Below, in pieces: positions 60,620 to 64,000 of a DNA stretch of 64,000 nucleotides. Made by a program: the position numbers and the translations under genes. The notes beneath the pieces are model-generated. The model did no database searches, had not been told where the DNA came from, and saw only the letters and a list, made by a program, of their open reading frames with translations. Source of the DNA: Straminergon stramineum (taxonomy: Eukaryota > Streptophyta > Bryopsida > Hypnales > Calliergonaceae); the NCBI GenBank assembly GCA_963920665.1, contig OY987273.1, positions 13,208,501 to 13,272,500 on the forward strand. Direction: 5' to 3'. How positions within the stretch are numbered: position 1 is the first letter of the stretch; each line of letters opens with the position of its first letter.

Positions 60620-60830
60620 GCGTGTGCAAGTCCATAGGCGACCACGTACGTGGCATTAAGGGGACCTCCCGTAAAGGGCAACCGTGTTAAAAGATATCGC
60701 ATCTTAGTTGGGTGACCGCGTCTTAGTTGGGTGACCGCATCTCTAGGGCAACAACACTAAAAGAGATTGCGTATTGGGTGGGCGACTGTACCTTAGGCAA
60801 CCATGGCTTAGAAATTCAGCGGACACTACA
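60620..60830. repeat. GC-rich GGGTGACCGC array upstream of gene E
   Basis: TCTTAGTTGGGTGACCGC occurs at 60702 and 60721 (19 apart). Related GGGCAACC/GGGCGAC motifs occur at about 60636, 60675, 60745, 60780 and 60795. On the gene E strand the motif reads GCGGTCACCC, close to the AGTCGCCCC core of the gene B array. It lies 220-430 bases upstream of the gene E start. Confidence 0.65.
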
Positions 60831-60839
60831 TGGTCAAAT

Positions 60840-62530
60840 TTTTTTGAAATCAAATGAAATGAAATATGGCATCGAATGATGTTTTTGTGAACTTTAAGGT
60901 GGGACAATTGAAGTGTGCATTTAACATGAAAGAAATTTTATTTAATCCCTATGCACTATGATGTGCATATTCCAGACAATGAACAAATTCAAATATAAGT
61001 TTCATCCTCATGGTTGCTTGGATGAAAGATATTCTAATTTGTGGAGAGACTCTATGAAGTTATTGTCCTATCTAATGGTTGGAGTTGGTGTTACTAGAGT
61101 ACATATTTCTCTAAAGTTTTCAAAGTAGAAGTATGTCAAGTGGTTGACCAAACCTAAATTGCAACGACTCTACTTATGGACAAGATTAGAGAAAAGGGGG
61201 TCATTTATTCTAAGGACATAAATTTTTTTTCAAATAGAATTGTGAACTCAAACTCATTTCAAATTCTTTCCACCAAATTTTACTAGAAAATGTTGTTGTA
61301 TTTCAAATCAATTGTTGAAGCGATCTTTAATTCTCTTTTCAAAAATTATAAAAAAATATTGGTCACAATATTGGTGAATCTAACTAAACATTTGGAATCT
61401 AGAATTCACAATCTAGAATTTTGGTTTGTGTATCAAAACCTAATATATGCCTCCAAATAGTACTCTATAATGATTTTGTCCAAATTAGCAATTGTAGAGA
61501 TACATGTAGACGTTTAGAGGATAATCATCTAAAATGACCCCAAGACAAACTTCTAACAATTAATAAATCCGTAAGTATGAGTAAGCACTAAATGATGATA
61601 AAGTTATGCATACAACTACGAGACATGGAAACTTCAATTGAAGACTACCAAAAGACATGATATTTTCCTAACCCTCTAATACAAACTTCCAACACAAGCA
61701 TGCAACATGCAATTAAAGGATGACTACAACTTCTTATGCCTCAAATGAAGGGGAATTGTTCAGCCTTGCTCACACTAGGACATTCAATAAAATTCACAAG
61801 CTTTGGGATTCATAGAATGGTACATAAATAACTTAGAAGGCTTCTCAAAAATCAAATATTGACCTTCTTAAGAAAAAAATGAAAGCTTTCAATTGATAAC
61901 ATTGAATATTGTCCATAAACAATAATCTAAAATGGTCAAAGGAATTTCACAACCCACTTCCATAGAAGCCCAAAAACTTCAATCCAACATATTTGAGCAA
62001 TTCAAATGTTCATGGTTCACAACATTTAGACAAAGTAAGTATACCCTCAAGTTGAAGTGTACCAAATTCTATAACATATGAGAGGCAAATGGAGAAACTA
62101 TAAACATAACAATAACTAAGATAATTGGAAGTGGAATTTGGTTGTTTTAAAAAAAAGGGGTACACTATAAACTATAAAGAAATTGTGAAATTATCCAATG
62201 ATCATTTTTTATGAAAAAAATAACCAAATTATAGTTCATGTCATCCAAAATTCTATAAGAAAAAATGAAGGTAGTTATTAGGAATATTGTATGTGATTCT
62301 ACATTTCTTTCATATGTGTTGAATTAAGAAATTGTCTATTGTTTTTTCTAGTTATCTCCTCCAAACCCTCTATAATTTTACTAAATTTGTTTCTTGAATG
62401 ATGGATCTTCAAAAACATGGTAGCCTATGATTTTCATTGTAACCATGATTTAATAGCCTTTTTTAAGTGGACCTAAACAATAAACATCATTTACTTGTCA
62501 AGGATCAAAAGATGATCTTTGAGTGTTTTA
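60840..62530. other. AT-rich intergenic DNA, nothing recognised
   Basis: AT-rich and stop-rich, with no coding frame or recognisable repeat. Confidence 0.4.
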
Positions 62531-62532
62531 GA

Positions 62533-62611
62533 AGACTAATTTGAATTTTGTACGGAGATGTTCGTTGTTAGGATCCAACAACGAACATTTCCATACAAAA
62601 CTCAAACTAGC
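62533..62611. mobile_element. Foldback MITE, family with ACGGAGATG core, copy 2
   Basis: The arm GACTAATTTGAATTTTGTAC continues into GGAGATGTTCGTTGTT and is matched, inverted, by AACAACGAACATTTCCATAC followed by AAAACTCAAACTAGCC, around a loop of a few bases. The core ACGGAGATGTTCGTTG resembles copy 1 at 35751-35858 (ACGGAGATGATCGTTG). Confidence 0.6.
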
Positions 62612-62859
62612 CGTCCACCCCTAGTTCATCTCTTGAACACCACTCTCAACATGAATGTAATATCCTCAATGGACCAAGCCAATGTCACTAGGAATCAAAT
62701 CCAACACTTCTTGAACCCACATGAGTTGGAAGATCGCCACCAATCTCAACCATCCCGTCAAGGAACTTCAAGGTCACATTTCAGACATCCAATTTGAACT
62801 TTGATGCTCCACTAGAATATTCTATCAAATTTATTACCTTTTGGCTCTCTGCTCGAGGT

Positions 62860-63420
62860 ATTCACTACTCTCGTGGTCCCGGCGCTTGTGGTTGCTTAAT
62901 ACACGAGTTCTCCTAGCACATGAAGTCACGTTTCCTAGAACTCTAGGAGAACATGAACGAGTAGGCCTTGTCCCCAACCCGTGGTCACCTAAGCCACAAT
63001 CGCCCTACCCGAGATTGCCCTCAAGACAACTAGACTTTGGGAAAACAAGAAGGACACAATTTTTCTTCCATGCGCAAGTGCCCTTGGGACGCGGTCACTT
63101 GCTCCTGTGGTCCCCGCACCCAAAGTCGCCAAACACTCAAGGTCTCCTAGTACCTGAAGTCACATTTGCAACCATTCTAGCAAAATGAGAACGAGAATGA
63201 TTGAACCTTGTTCCAAACCTGTGGTTGCCCCAAGCTGCAATCGCCTAAGCCATAGTCACCCAACAAGTGTCTTCTTTGATTCATGGAATTGGGCTCATGT
63301 ATTCCTCCACTTGCAATTGCTTGAGACCCATGGTCTCTTCTCATATGAATTTGCTTATATTCACCAATTCGCCCTGTAGGAGGAAATTCTTCTACTCACA
63401 ATTGCCCAAGTGAGGTCGTC
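62860..63420 (+). repeat. GC-rich tandem array, ~234-bp unit
   Basis: TCCTAGCACATGAAGTCACGTTT (62911) and TCCTAGTACCTGAAGTCACATTT (63145) are 234 apart, and flanking GTGGTCACC/GTGGTTGCC and CAATCGCC motifs recur in order. The GTGGTCACC and ATCGCCC cores match the gene B and gene E arrays. By analogy a plus-strand ORF might begin beyond the end of the window. Confidence 0.6.
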
Positions 63421-64000
63421 TTATTTTATCACAAGTGCAACAGTCATCCAACAAGCCAGCTACCAAATACATGATTTTTTCGATCTTGCATTTAAGGAGA
63501 TAGTTATCAAATTAAATGCAAGAGGTGAATATCAGTAAACTAGTAGCCTATCAACATTGATTTATCATTTTTTGTAGATTAAAATTTTATCCCAAATATT
63601 CAACCCTACAAACCCTAAACCCTACAAACCTGGAACCGTGTTACCATAAATTAGACTTGTGTGATGTACAATGCATTGTGTATTTAAAGAATGTGGATTA
63701 GTTTTATGAAGTTACTAACATACGAATAGTTTATTTTATATTTCATATTATATCATGATTTTTTTTCAAACATGATCACTCTACTCTGGTCTTGCTAAAT
63801 CATTCAAGTTTGGCATAAATTCCCATCTTAAAAATTCCAACAAATGTCATAGTCAATTATATTTTCTAAGGTTTTATAAATAATTTGTTTATGCTAGGCT
63901 ACTATAGGGGTACATGCTTGCCCATAAGGGAAGGGTTGGGAGTCTTAATTCTTAATGCAATTATATCTTAATCATTTGTTTTTTGATGTTTAATACAAGT
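63421..64000. other. AT-rich DNA to the window end, nothing recognised
   Basis: AT-rich. Contains CAACCCTACAAACCCTAAACC near 63.60 kb, a short telomere-like CCCTAAA echo of no clear meaning. No coding frame. Confidence 0.3.

Noticed and set aside
63596..63635. CCCTAAA-like run as interstitial telomere repeat
   Set aside because: Only one or two imperfect units; not a telomere array.

Overview
The window looks like land-plant nuclear DNA from a large, repeat-rich, AT-rich genome. The one gene that reads as intact is a plant-specific clade C (POLTERGEIST/PLL-type) protein phosphatase 2C with two short GT-AG introns (13611-15613, + strand). Nearly everything else that codes is decayed transposon or transposon-associated sequence with stops and frameshifts. 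I cannot name the species. The ORF families and repeat load would fit a gymnosperm, fern, lycophyte or bryophyte.

Layout. 0-9 kb: a candidate solo LTR (2544-3811), a broken FCP1-like phosphatase domain (3928-4468) and a decayed minus-strand ORF (7495-8930). 10.9-18.3 kb: the PP2C gene, flanked on both sides by small elements with TTAA|CC...GG|TTAA ends, which look piggyBac-like; an exon-like minus-strand ORF (16228-16609) follows it. 18-23 kb: AT-rich DNA with two short tandem duplications. 23.3-29.2 kb: a minus-strand LTR-type element (family H) with a 3' LTR, a MITE and a nested repeat insertion. 30-33 kb: gene B, a decayed ORF with a BED-like N-terminus. 34.3-35.2 kb: a second H LTR. 36.4-39.7 kb: a hAT transposase pseudogene, minus strand. 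40.9-44.2 kb: gene A, BED-like plus coiled coil plus RING-like, minus strand. 47.4-48.5 kb: gene C, BED-like. 49.5-52.9 kb: a second H copy with its 3' LTR. 53.8-55.3 kb and 60.4-58.5 kb: genes D and E, two kinase-like pseudogenes; E is split by a CACTA-type MITE with a 3-bp target duplication.

Two patterns tie the window together. First, each of the ORFs hAT, A, B, C, D and E has a GC-rich minisatellite within about 1 kb upstream of its start. In B and D the arrays have an exact 42-bp period (21 x 2 in B), and C contains 42-bp and 126-bp spacings. Second, the dead reading frames stay largely open in one frame and are broken by stops that could each arise by a C-to-T or G-to-A transition; in two places a homologous copy in the window shows tryptophan where the decayed copy has TAG. 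This suggests slow decay of methylated transposons around one living gene.
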